Assembly (NCBI RefSeq): GCF_900184265.1
Contig: NZ_FXXA01000002.1
Location: forward strand, 372,001 to 436,000
Source: Eggerthella timonensis
GTDB taxonomy: Bacteria > Actinomycetota > Coriobacteriia > Coriobacteriales > Eggerthellaceae
Reading direction: 5' to 3'
Length of the DNA: 64,000 nt
How positions within the stretch are numbered: position 1 is the first letter of the stretch; every line of letters starts with the position of its first letter. Under the pieces are notes generated by a model. It was not told the DNA's origin and made no database searches. It saw nothing but the letters and a program-made list of their open reading frames with translations. A program made the position numbers and the translations under genes. Below are positions 34,443 to 41,873 of this stretch, one piece after another.

Positions 34443-34718
34443 TCAGATGGAAAACCCGTTTAGCTTCTCCTGCGGCGCCACGAGGCAGTCGTCAGGCCCG
34501 CAGCCTCCAAGCCAGGAAGCTTCTGCCCTGCCGCCGTCGATAGCGCTGTCGCACGTACCGCTACCATGTGCCAGACTGCTCAACGTGCAGATACCGAGTT
34601 CGTCCGTTTCGAACGAAGCCGCTACAGCAATTCCGGGAAGTGCGGCAGCGAGGGCACCTGCACGACCCCCTTCCGTCAGACACCTCCTCTCAACCCATTG
34701 CCAACAAGAAGAAAACAA
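34443..34718 (-). CDS. Possible small Cys-rich secreted peptide
   Basis: A 91-codon frame beginning at TTG, with a strong GAGAGGAGG inside it that would instead serve a start near codon 14-20. The translation has an Ala/Leu stretch (GALAAALPGIAVAAS), then a Cys-containing part (GICTLSSLAHGSGTC and LGGCGPDDC). Codon use in the second half resembles neighbouring genes. It stops 43 bases before the transglutaminase-like lipoprotein gene in the same direction. Real start and function are unknown. Confidence 0.35.
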   Translation of the reverse strand: MFSSCWQWVERRCLTEGGRAGALAAALPGIAVAASFETDELGICTLSSLAHGSGTCDSAIDGGRAEASWLGGCGPDDCLVAPQEKLNGFSI

Positions 34719-34863
34719 TTCGCACCAGCCAGCAACGATGCAGCCGACTTGCTTATGCTGTTACTTCAAGCAGATCGCAAACGACTTCACGAAACCTCGT
34801 TTTTACGCTGTTTGTTCTCGTATCCGCACGTAAAACGACACCAAATAGAGCCCTCACCTGAGG

Positions 34864-34889
34864 ATACCATACATATATTGCCATACGTG
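34864..34889. promoter_or_regulatory. CCATAC repeat upstream of second HTH gene
   Basis: Two CCATAC elements 14 bases apart (ATACCATACAT, then CCATACGT) share the half-site of the palindrome at 27068. They lie just before the HTH gene at 34930. They may bind either regulator. Confidence 0.4.
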
Positions 34890-34929
34890 TCTGGTGGTGT
34901 CTAGGAGACATTTGCTGAATAGTGGACTT

Positions 34930-35196
34930 ATGGACGGACATGACAGGTATACGACCCCGGAACGATTCTCGCTCAAACTGGCAGATCGCTTACGCTCCTT
35001 GCGTGACGAACGCGGTCTGAGCCAGGAGAGCGTTGCCCACAAGGCAGGGATATCGACGTATACCTATCAGAAGTTCGAGAAGGGCGAATCGAAGCCAGGC
35101 ACCCCGATGAATCCGCGTTTGTACACGCTACTTGCTTTAGCCGATGTGTTCGATATAGACGTGCGCGAGCTTCTTACGTTCGACGAAAATCCCTGA
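34930..35196 (+). CDS. Small XRE-family HTH regulator
   Basis: An 88-residue protein with a standard Cro/CI HTH (LRDERGLSQESVAHKAGIST, then YTYQKFEKGES) and an end typical of DNA-binding-only regulators (ALADVFDIDVRELLTF). The ATG at 34930 has a weak ribosome site; GTG codons at 34894/34897 are in-frame alternatives. A strong terminator follows. Confidence 0.8.
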   Translation: MDGHDRYTTPERFSLKLADRLRSLRDERGLSQESVAHKAGISTYTYQKFEKGESKPGTPMNPRLYTLLALADVFDIDVRELLTFDENP

Positions 35197-35252
35197 AGGA
35201 AGCGCCGCCGCAAACGGAAATCGAAATGTGCCAAAGCTAGCCTATCTTGAAA

Positions 35253-35292
35253 AACGAGAAAACGGGGGACCAACGTCCCCCGTTTTCTCGTT
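35253..35292. terminator. Bidirectional terminator between HTH gene and queT-like gene
   Basis: A perfect 18-bp stem (35253-35270 with 35275-35292), loop CAAC, with A/T-rich ends (AACGAGAAAA). It separates convergent genes and can work in both directions. Confidence 0.88.
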
Positions 35293-35329
35293 CAACGGTT
35301 ACCTGAATCATGGGCGAATGCGCCGATTC

Positions 35330-35899
35330 CTACGAAGCAGCCGTTTTCTTCACCACGTTGAAGCGCTTGAGAGCCGAGAGCAGCGGAAGGCCCAACGCGT
35401 ACATCACGAGCGCTTCGCCCAAACCGGTGGCCACCATGCCGAACAGGTACATGGGCAGGTACAGGCCGTCGAGCGCGATGGACGTGAACGGGATGGTGTA
35501 ATATCCCAGGCCTTGCAGCAGAATGGGCAGGTACGCGGGCACGATGAGGGCGTTCGCGATCACGGGCCCCAGCAGCGCCAGCTTCGGGCGCTCGCGCATC
35601 TTCCAACACCACAGCGCGCCGAGGAACGTCGCCAGGCTGCCGAACACCACGTCGAGCATGCCGAGCGCTCCCGTGCCGTTGATGGCGAGCGCCATGAGGT
35701 TCGCGATGATGCAACCGATGGTGAGCCCGGGCACAGCCGCCGGGGTGAGCACCGCCAACACGCACACGGCTTCCGAGATGCGGAACTGCACCGGCCCCCA
35801 GGCCAAACCTTGCAGCGCGATGAGCGCGATGAGCGTGGCGGCCGCGTACACGGCCGCGATCATGCCCGCTTGGGCGACGTACGTCGTCTTCTTGTTCAT
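35330..35899 (-). CDS. queT: QueT-family transporter (ECF substrate-binding component)
   Basis: A 189-residue protein with about six membrane helices. Its start, the ATG after AACAGGAG, is supported by MNKKTTYVAQAGMIAAVYAAAT. The conserved WGPVQFRISEAVCVLAVLTP and LDVVFGSLATFLGALWCW are characteristic of QueT, the proposed importer of queuosine precursors. Energy-coupling components are not encoded nearby. Confidence 0.85.
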   Translation of the reverse strand: MNKKTTYVAQAGMIAAVYAAATLIALIALQGLAWGPVQFRISEAVCVLAVLTPAAVPGLTIGCIIANLMALAINGTGALGMLDVVFGSLATFLGALWCWKMRERPKLALLGPVIANALIVPAYLPILLQGLGYYTIPFTSIALDGLYLPMYLFGMVATGLGEALVMYALGLPLLSALKRFNVVKKTAAS

Positions 35900-36040
35900 G
35901 GATATGCTCCTGTTCTCCACGCGGCGCGAAGCCGCGGGCTTTGGGCAGCTCGTAATCCGCGAGTGCAGGGCCCAACGATGCAAACGCGGAGCCGTCGTCG
36001 AACGCAGGCGTGAGATCCACAGCCGACGAGGCCGTATGGC
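35900..36040 (-). promoter_or_regulatory. Long leader upstream of queT, possible riboswitch region
   Basis: A TATACT -10-like hexamer near 36035-36045 on the minus strand would give a 5' leader of about 130 bases. The leader contains a CGCGGC/GCCGCG hairpin just before the ribosome site. queT genes elsewhere are often under preQ1 riboswitches; I could not match a known preQ1 consensus here. Confidence 0.3.
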
Positions 36041-36141
36041 AGTATAGCAGATGAGGCATCTCGCGCGACCTGCGACCGCGGCCGCGCTCGCTCGGCTCGC
36101 GCTCGGCTTGGCCTCCGAACGCCTCGTACAAAACCTCGGAG

Positions 36142-36281
36142 TGGACAAAAATCGGAGTTTTCTTTATCTTTTTTCGGGGATAATCAAACAGTCAAGCTGC
36201 TGACCAGGCACGATGTGACCACCCACCGTGTCGCTTCCCGATTCTCGCTCAGAATCTAGCGAAAACTCCTGTTTTTGTCCA
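36142..36281. repeat. 140-bp unit bounded by 21-bp inverted repeats
   Basis: The left end TGGACAAAAATCGGAGTTTT... and the right end, read in reverse, match at 19 of 21 positions. The interior is AT-richer than the surroundings and has no coding capacity. It could be a miniature inverted-repeat element or two copies of an inverted regulator site. No clear target duplication was seen. Confidence 0.5.
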
Positions 36282-36376
36282 TGATGCTTTTGATCATGGT
36301 TATAGGGAGCGTGAGCCACCCGGCCCAAGGAGCACCAACGGGCTGAGATCGTCGCACTTCGAAAGGTTGGCGTCGG

Positions 36377-37072
36377 CTACGCGGTCGCCGCCGCTTTTGC
36401 GGGGGCGCGCCGCCGGTCCACCAGCGCGCGGCGGATGCGGAGGACAGCGTAGCCGAGGAACACGACCGAGTACACGACCACGCTAACCTGCGCAGGCGCG
36501 CCGCCGCGCAACGCGGAGGGCAGCAGCATGAGCAGCAGATGCACGTACACGAGACCCCAGAACGGATAGGCCAGCAGCTGCACGCGCTTCCACGTCTCCT
36601 TTTTCATGCGCTTCTTCACGAAGTTGAACGAAGTCACGCCCAAGACGATAAGCAGCGCGAACAGCGCGAGCGCGACTGCCAGCGCCACGGCCACGTTCGT
36701 TTGCGGCAGACCGGACGACAGGCTGGTCGCGTACGAGGACAGATAGATGGCCATATGCCCCAGCGACAGCAGCCACGCCATGATGGAAAGCTCGGCGCGG
36801 ACGGGACGAAGATACGACGCCACGCGCGAATCGCGCGCGAACACCCCGATGTACATGACGACCGCGAACAGCGCCGTGGCCAGGGTGCACTTGTGCAGCA
36901 GCACGAACAGCACGTCGTACACCGCCGCAGGCAGCTTCATGTACGAGCCAACCACGAACAGCACGTCGAGCGCGACCGCCAGCGCGTAGAACGCCGCCGG
37001 GCACGCCTTGAGGGGGCGCTTGCACGCGAAAGCGAATACCGCCGCCCCCGCCAAAACAACGATCGCCATCAT
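36377..37072 (-). CDS. Cytochrome-b-like membrane protein of the Dms operon (ferric-reductase/MsrQ-like)
   Basis: A 231-residue polytopic protein whose ATG overlaps the chaperone stop by four bases. About seven helices carry conserved histidines, in LLHKCTL, SLGHMAIYL and YVHLLLML, consistent with haem ligation in the ferric-reductase/MsrQ-like family. It takes the place of DmsC and is the likely quinol-oxidising anchor for the upstream oxidoreductase. The basic C-terminus faces the cytoplasm. Confidence 0.78.
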   Translation of the reverse strand: MMAIVVLAGAAVFAFACKRPLKACPAAFYALAVALDVLFVVGSYMKLPAAVYDVLFVLLHKCTLATALFAVVMYIGVFARDSRVASYLRPVRAELSIMAWLLSLGHMAIYLSSYATSLSSGLPQTNVAVALAVALALFALLIVLGVTSFNFVKKRMKKETWKRVQLLAYPFWGLVYVHLLLMLLPSALRGGAPAQVSVVVYSVVFLGYAVLRIRRALVDRRRAPAKAAATA

Positions 37073-37743
37073 GACCGTACCCCCATCGTCGTCAACCCGA
37101 GCCCGGCGAACGCCGCGTAGGGACCGTCCCCCGCAAGCTCCCGCGTGCGCCTCATGAACGCCGGCAGCCACGCCAGGGCATGCTCGTCCTCGAACGCGCG
37201 CAGACGTTCCGTCCAGCCGGCAGCGCTTTCGCCATCGTCGCCGCTCAACGCATCGGCGAGCTTCGCATACAGGTAGGACAGGAACTCGAACTCTTCGAAA
37301 ACGCTGTCGCATGGCTCCCTGCGAGCGTTCTTCGCCGCGACGCCGGACTCGCGCATGCAGCGCTCGACGTCCATCGTCACCGGCGTACGGAACAGGGACG
37401 GAATACCCGGCAACCCGCGCTCTACATGGAGAAACGCGCTTTCGTAGGGCTGTACCGGCGTGTGTCCGCCCGGAGCAAGGTACAGACGCGAGTACGCGAT
37501 CCGCATCTCGGACAGCAGATCGGCCGCCGCCGCGCCGCGCCACGAGCGCAAAGCGTCGCCAACCTGCCCGGCCTCGCTCTGCGCAACACCCGCATCTACC
37601 AGGCACGTGCGCGCGTCTTCCGCAATCGCGCCGTCGACCAGCCCATTCGCCACGCGCTCGTCAGGGTAGGCGAACAGGCACGATAGCAACTCGTACCCGT
37701 CGGCCTTCCCCACCGCCCGTCTGACCGCCTCTTCTCGCCCCAT
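37069..37743 (-). CDS. TorD/DmsD-family molybdoenzyme chaperone
   Basis: A 224-residue all-helical cytoplasmic protein from the ATG after GAGGGGG. Hallmarks are YELLSCLFAYPDE near the start, YSRLYLAPGGHTPVQPYESAF and the EFEFLSYLYAKLADAL segment. These proteins bind the Tat leader of the catalytic subunit and help insert the molybdopterin cofactor. The client is the DmsA-like protein of the same operon. Confidence 0.9.
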   Translation of the reverse strand: MGREEAVRRAVGKADGYELLSCLFAYPDERVANGLVDGAIAEDARTCLVDAGVAQSEAGQVGDALRSWRGAAAADLLSEMRIAYSRLYLAPGGHTPVQPYESAFLHVERGLPGIPSLFRTPVTMDVERCMRESGVAAKNARREPCDSVFEEFEFLSYLYAKLADALSGDDGESAAGWTERLRAFEDEHALAWLPAFMRRTRELAGDGPYAAFAGLGLTTMGVRS

Positions 37744-37761
37744 GAGTCCCCCTCGATTCGA

Positions 37762-37818
37762 CATCTTCGCTCCGAAAACACGCCACAGCGCATGAAGCGT
37801 GTTTTCGGAGCGAAGATG
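37762..37818 (-). promoter_or_regulatory. Long hairpin in the dmsB-chaperone spacer
   Basis: A perfect 22-bp inverted repeat (37762-37783 with 37797-37818) with a 13-base loop and no T-run. It lies about 20 bases before the chaperone start and could modulate mRNA processing or stability within the operon. Confidence 0.6.
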
Positions 37819-37832
37819 CATCTGTCGGATGC

Positions 37833-37866
37833 CACGGCCAAAGGGAGCGATCCCCCTTTGGCCGTG
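37833..37866 (-). promoter_or_regulatory. Second hairpin in the dmsB-chaperone spacer
   Basis: A perfect 13-bp stem (37833-37845 with 37854-37866) just after the dmsB stop, without a T-run on the minus strand. Together with the hairpin at 37762 it almost fills the spacer. Confidence 0.6.
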
Positions 37867-37873
37867 CGCGCCG

Positions 37874-38494
37874 TTACTGCAAGTAGTATACACTCGGCTT
37901 CGTGCCGGCTTCCTCCTGAAGGAACATCGTCTCGCGACCCTCGATGGCCTTCGACACGGCCGACTCGGGATCGTCGAGGTCACCCCAGTAGCGCGCGCGG
38001 CCCGGGCACAGCTGCATGCACGCCGGCACCTCGTCGCGGTCGATGAGGTTCTTGCAGAACGTGCACTTCTCCACCGTGCCGCCCTTGTGCGGCGGCGCGT
38101 CGTACTCGCCCACCACGACTTCGAGGTAGTACTCAGGGCTTTTGATGAGCGTGCGCACGCCCTCGTACGGACACGCCTTAATGCACGACTCGCACCCGAT
38201 GCACAGTTCGCTGTCCACCGACACGATGCCGGTCTCCTCGTCCTTAGTCGTCGCGCCCGTCGGGCACACGTCCAAGCACGCCGGGTTCTCGCAATGCTGG
38301 CATTGAACGGGAAGGAAGCTCATGGTGTTGGCGCCGTATTCGCCCGCGGCGGTGTCCATACTGTCGCCGCCGACGGTGCGCACGCGGTTGAAATGCACGT
38401 TCTTGGGCAGGTTGTTCGCCATCTTACACGCGGTCGCGCACGTGTGGCATCCGATGCAACGGGCCAGGTCGATGGCCATTCCATAGTGTGTCAT
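37874..38494 (-). CDS. dmsB: DmsB-like 4x[4Fe-4S] ferredoxin subunit
   Basis: A 206-residue protein with four cysteine clusters: CIGCHTCATAC near 14, CQHCENPACLDVC near 64, CIGCESCIKACP near 97 and CTFCKNLIDRDEVPACMQLCP near 143. It passes electrons between the membrane anchor and the molybdenum subunit. It begins nine bases after the catalytic gene. Confidence 0.94.
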   Translation of the reverse strand: MTHYGMAIDLARCIGCHTCATACKMANNLPKNVHFNRVRTVGGDSMDTAAGEYGANTMSFLPVQCQHCENPACLDVCPTGATTKDEETGIVSVDSELCIGCESCIKACPYEGVRTLIKSPEYYLEVVVGEYDAPPHKGGTVEKCTFCKNLIDRDEVPACMQLCPGRARYWGDLDDPESAVSKAIEGRETMFLQEEAGTKPSVYYLQ

Positions 38495-38503
38495 AGTATC
38501 CCC

Positions 38504-40948
38504 CTACAGCTTCTCGATGGCGACGGTGCAGTCGAAGTACGCCTGGTTCGAGCAGAACGGATTGCCTTCCTTGGTGAACAGCTCGGTGAAGCTGCCCTCG
38601 ATGAACTCCTTGGCTTCCCAACCCTTCGGACACGTCGCCATGCCCTCAGGCAAACCGGGGTTGATCTGGGCCGTCAGCACCACGGAACCCAGCTCGTTGT
38701 ACGCCCGCACGCGGTCGCCCGTCGCGATGCCGTACGTCGCGGCGTCGGCGGGGCTCAGCTTGATGAAGGGTTCCGTGTCGATCTCCTTGAGCATGGTCGC
38801 CTCGAACCACTGAGTGTGGGTGCGGAAGCGGCTGTGCTCCGAAAGCAGCTGGATGGGATACGTCTCGCGACGCGCCTCGTCGCCCACCTGCAACGCCGGC
38901 TCCCAGTACGCCAGATGCTCTTTAGCCAGGTCCCAGCCCTCGGTGTAGGGGTTGCTGCCCACCGGGTTCTCCACATACAGCTCGGCAAGCTTACTGGTGG
39001 TGGCGAACACGCCGCCCTCGCCGTACACGTACGCCTCGCCCTCTTTGCCCGCCTGGCGCACGGCCTTCTTCTCGCGCAGCGTGGCCAAGTCGGCGCCCAG
39101 GGCCTGCGCCTGCTTCGTTTGGAACACCTGCTCGATGTACTCTTCGGTCGTGATCTTGAACAGGTCGCCGCAACCGACGCGGTCCGCCAAATCGTTGAAG
39201 ATGTCGATGTCGGCGCGGCTCTCGAATGCGGGCTCGATGGCCTTCTCCTGCAACAGCGCGAAGGGATGCGTCGCGTACGACACGAACACGTCCTCCTTCT
39301 CGAACCAGTGCGCCACGGGAAGCACGATGTCGCAGTAGCGCATGGTGTCGGTCATCAGCATGTCGGCGCCCACGAGGAACTCGCAGCGGTTCATCCAGCT
39401 GAGCGTGTCGTTGCGGTCGGCCATGTTGGTGACGGCGTTCGTGTGGCTGAACATGGCCATCTTGAGGTTGAACGGCTGGCCTGCGTACTCTCCCTCGTCG
39501 AACGCCTTGGTCAGGAACGGCGCGTTGTACTTCGCCGCCTGGCCCGGAGCGCCTTCCGGCGAGGCGAGCACCGCGTTGCCCAGGCCCGAGCCGAGGCATT
39601 CCTGGAAGCCGCAGAACGCGCCCGCCTTGCCCACGTTGCCCGTGAGGATGGCCAGCGTGCCTACGCATCCCTGGCTCCAATGCCCGTTCCAATAATGGTC
39701 GAGACCGAAGAACGTGTAGATGCTCGCCGGCGTGTTGCGTGCGTACTGCTCGGCCACGTCTTTGATGAGATCTTCGGACACGCCGGAAATCTCGGCGGCC
39801 TTGCTCACCGGATACTCGGCGATGCGGTCGAGCAGCAGCTGGTAGGCGGTGGACACCTTGATGCCTTCGACCTCGAACGAGCCTTCCAGCTCGGGGTCGG
39901 CCACCTCTCCCACGAGGACCGGCGTGCCATCCTTGCCCATGACCAGGGACGTTGCAGCGTTCTTAGCGTCGTCGGCCGACGGCTGCGAGCCGTCGAGGTC
40001 CGCCTGGCGCAGGAACTTGCCGTCGGACTCCTTCACCAGGCAAGCCGCCACGCTGTGCTCGCGCAGGAAATCGAGGTCCTGCCAGCCCTGCTCGACGATG
40101 TAGTTCATCATGCCCAGCGCCAGAGCGCCGTCGGTGCCCGGCTTCACCGGCACCCACTCGTCGCAACGCGCGGCCGTCTGGCTGAACATCGGGTCGATGG
40201 CGATGAGCTTCGTGCCGTTGTCGCGCGCCTCCATGAGAAAGTGCATATTCTGGATCTGGCTGATGGCCGGGTTCGCGCCCCAGATGAGGATGGTCTTGGC
40301 GTTCATCATATCGGCCGGCTCGTTGCCTGTGGAGTAGTAGCCCATGCCCAACAGGCGGCTCGTCGCGAAGTTAGCGGCCGCATCCACCGTCTGGTTGAGG
40401 TATGCGATGCCCGAAGCTGCCAGGAAGCGGCTGGTCACCCCTCCGACGGACATGCCGTTCACCAGGCCGTAGTTGCCCGAACCTGTGAACAAGCCCACCG
40501 ATGCGGGGCCGAACTCCTTCACGTAGCCGTTCCACTTCTCGGCGATCTCGTCGAGGGCCTCGTCCCAGCTGATGCGCTCCCACTCGTCGGCGCCGCGCTC
40601 GCCGGAGCGACGCAGCGGGTACTTCAAGCGCTCGTCGCTGTAGATACGGTGCGGATGGCTGAGGCCCTTCATGCAGATGCGGTTGTACTGCGGATCGGGC
40701 ATCTCGCGCATGGACGTGCGCACCACCTGACCGTCACGCACGTGCACGTTGAGGAAGCAGCCGCCGGCGCAGTTGCCGCGGCAGACGCCGGAGAAGATTT
40801 GCGTCTCGGGAACCTCCTGCTTCGCGTCGGTTTCCTCGAGGTTCTTGGTTTGAGGGCTGCAACCCACCAGCGCGCCCGCTGCCGTCAGCGCCGCCGCACC
40901 CTTGATGAAGCTCCTGCGGGTGAAACCATGCGTCGAATGATCAGCCAT
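38504..40948 (-). CDS. dmsA: DmsA-like molybdopterin oxidoreductase, catalytic subunit, Tat-exported
   Basis: An 814-residue protein of the DMSO reductase superfamily. The Tat signal is TRRSFIK (Arg11-Arg12), followed by AAALTAAGALVGC, where Cys30 could be lipidated. The [4Fe-4S] ligands are Cys56, Cys60, Cys64 and Cys92. Molybdopterin-guanine-dinucleotide binding motifs follow (ILIWGANPAIS and LIAIDPMFSQTAARCDEWVPVKPGTDGALALGM), and the C-terminal cap domain starts near LSPADAATYGIATGDRV. The start follows GAGAGGAG. Substrate (a sulfoxide, N-oxide or plant/host-derived compound) cannot be deduced. Confidence 0.93.
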   Translation of the reverse strand: MADHSTHGFTRRSFIKGAAALTAAGALVGCSPQTKNLEETDAKQEVPETQIFSGVCRGNCAGGCFLNVHVRDGQVVRTSMREMPDPQYNRICMKGLSHPHRIYSDERLKYPLRRSGERGADEWERISWDEALDEIAEKWNGYVKEFGPASVGLFTGSGNYGLVNGMSVGGVTSRFLAASGIAYLNQTVDAAANFATSRLLGMGYYSTGNEPADMMNAKTILIWGANPAISQIQNMHFLMEARDNGTKLIAIDPMFSQTAARCDEWVPVKPGTDGALALGMMNYIVEQGWQDLDFLREHSVAACLVKESDGKFLRQADLDGSQPSADDAKNAATSLVMGKDGTPVLVGEVADPELEGSFEVEGIKVSTAYQLLLDRIAEYPVSKAAEISGVSEDLIKDVAEQYARNTPASIYTFFGLDHYWNGHWSQGCVGTLAILTGNVGKAGAFCGFQECLGSGLGNAVLASPEGAPGQAAKYNAPFLTKAFDEGEYAGQPFNLKMAMFSHTNAVTNMADRNDTLSWMNRCEFLVGADMLMTDTMRYCDIVLPVAHWFEKEDVFVSYATHPFALLQEKAIEPAFESRADIDIFNDLADRVGCGDLFKITTEEYIEQVFQTKQAQALGADLATLREKKAVRQAGKEGEAYVYGEGGVFATTSKLAELYVENPVGSNPYTEGWDLAKEHLAYWEPALQVGDEARRETYPIQLLSEHSRFRTHTQWFEATMLKEIDTEPFIKLSPADAATYGIATGDRVRAYNELGSVVLTAQINPGLPEGMATCPKGWEAKEFIEGSFTELFTKEGNPFCSNQAYFDCTVAIEKL

Positions 40949-40988
40949 GTGTTCTCCTCTCGTCCCATCGGCCATAGGCCAATCGAAT

Positions 40989-41044
40989 CTCGCTCTTCGG
41001 GAAAGGGATCGAGGGAGGGATACGGCCCTTCCCCGAAGAGCGAG
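40989..41044 (-). promoter_or_regulatory. Hairpin in the dmsA leader
   Basis: A 19-bp stem with one mismatch (40989-41007 with 41026-41044) and an 18-base loop ends about 40 bases upstream of the dmsA ATG. It lacks a T-run, so it is not a simple terminator; a stability or anti-termination role is possible. Confidence 0.6.
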
Positions 41045-41135
41045 CGGAAAAGCCGCATCTCCCCTGGGCTTCTCACTGGTTCCACTCTACGGAGCAGACA
41101 AGGTTATTGCGATAAATGGGATATAAGTTTTGGGT

Positions 41136-41162
41136 TAAGAAGTTGTTAACCGGATATTAACG
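41136..41162. promoter_or_regulatory. Three TTAA(G/C) direct repeats at 11-bp spacing, probable response-regulator site
   Basis: TTAAG at 41136, TTAAC at 41147 and TTAAC at 41158 are spaced exactly 11 bp apart, the arrangement bound by OmpR/PhoB-family regulators. They lie about 190 bases upstream of dmsA, overlapping the regulator gene's own stop codon. Confidence 0.6.
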
Positions 41163-41873
41163 ATGCAGGTCATCAGCCATTTTGTAGCCGACGCGCTGGA
41201 CGGTGAGCAGGTACTTGGGCTCGGAGGGGTTCTCCTCGATCTTCTCGCGGATCTTGCGCACGAACACGGTGATGTTGTTCGTGGGCTTGCAGTCAGCGTC
41301 GGACTCGCCCCAGATGTACTCCTGGATCTGGCTGCGCGTGAACACCTTGCCGGGATGCGCCGCTAGAAACGCCACGATCTCGAACTCCTTCGTGGTGAGC
41401 GCCACCGGCTTTCCCTTCACGCGTACCTCGTACTCGCCGAACCGCACCTCCAAGTCGCCGATGCGGGCCACACCCTCGCGGTTGCGGCAGCGGGCGAAGT
41501 CGATGGTGTCCTTGTGTCGGCGGATGTTCGCCTCGATGCGCAACAGCAGCTCGGTGGAGTCGAACGGCTTGGTGACGTAGTCGTCGCCGCCGGATCGGAA
41601 GCCGATGCTCTTGTCTACGATGTCGCACTTCGCCGAAAGGAAGATCACCGGGATACGACGACCCTGTTCGCGGATGCGCGCGCAGAGGTCGAAGCCGTTC
41701 GTGCCCGGCAGCATCACGTCAAGCAACAGCAGGTCGGGGTGCTCCTCCGCCAGCACCTCCAGCCCGCGCTCCGCGTCTTTCGCGCCGCAGAACGCGTAGC
41801 CGTTCGACACCAGCAGGTGCTCGATGGCTTGCTGCAGGTTGTCTTCGTCGTCGATGAGCATGACCTTATACAT
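41157..41873 (-). CDS. OmpR/PhoB-family response regulator
   Basis: A 238-residue protein. The receiver has MLIDDED at 5-11, phosphoacceptor Asp in LLLLDVMLPGTNG near 52, and the conserved Lys in YVTKPFDS. The winged-helix output ends TVQRVGYKM. Its ATG overlaps the kinase gene by eight bases. It precedes the Dms operon in the same direction, with a matching repeat site between them, so Dms control is the likely job. Confidence 0.93.
   Translation of the reverse strand: MYKVMLIDDEDNLQQAIEHLLVSNGYAFCGAKDAERGLEVLAEEHPDLLLLDVMLPGTNGFDLCARIREQGRRIPVIFLSAKCDIVDKSIGFRSGGDDYVTKPFDSTELLLRIEANIRRHKDTIDFARCRNREGVARIGDLEVRFGEYEVRVKGKPVALTTKEFEIVAFLAAHPGKVFTRSQIQEYIWGESDADCKPTNNITVFVRKIREKIEENPSEPKYLLTVQRVGYKMADDLHR

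Noticed and set aside
36301-36360. TPP-riboswitch-like GGCTGAGA segment
   Set aside because: The short match lacks the second conserved TPP element and no thiamine gene follows on that strand.
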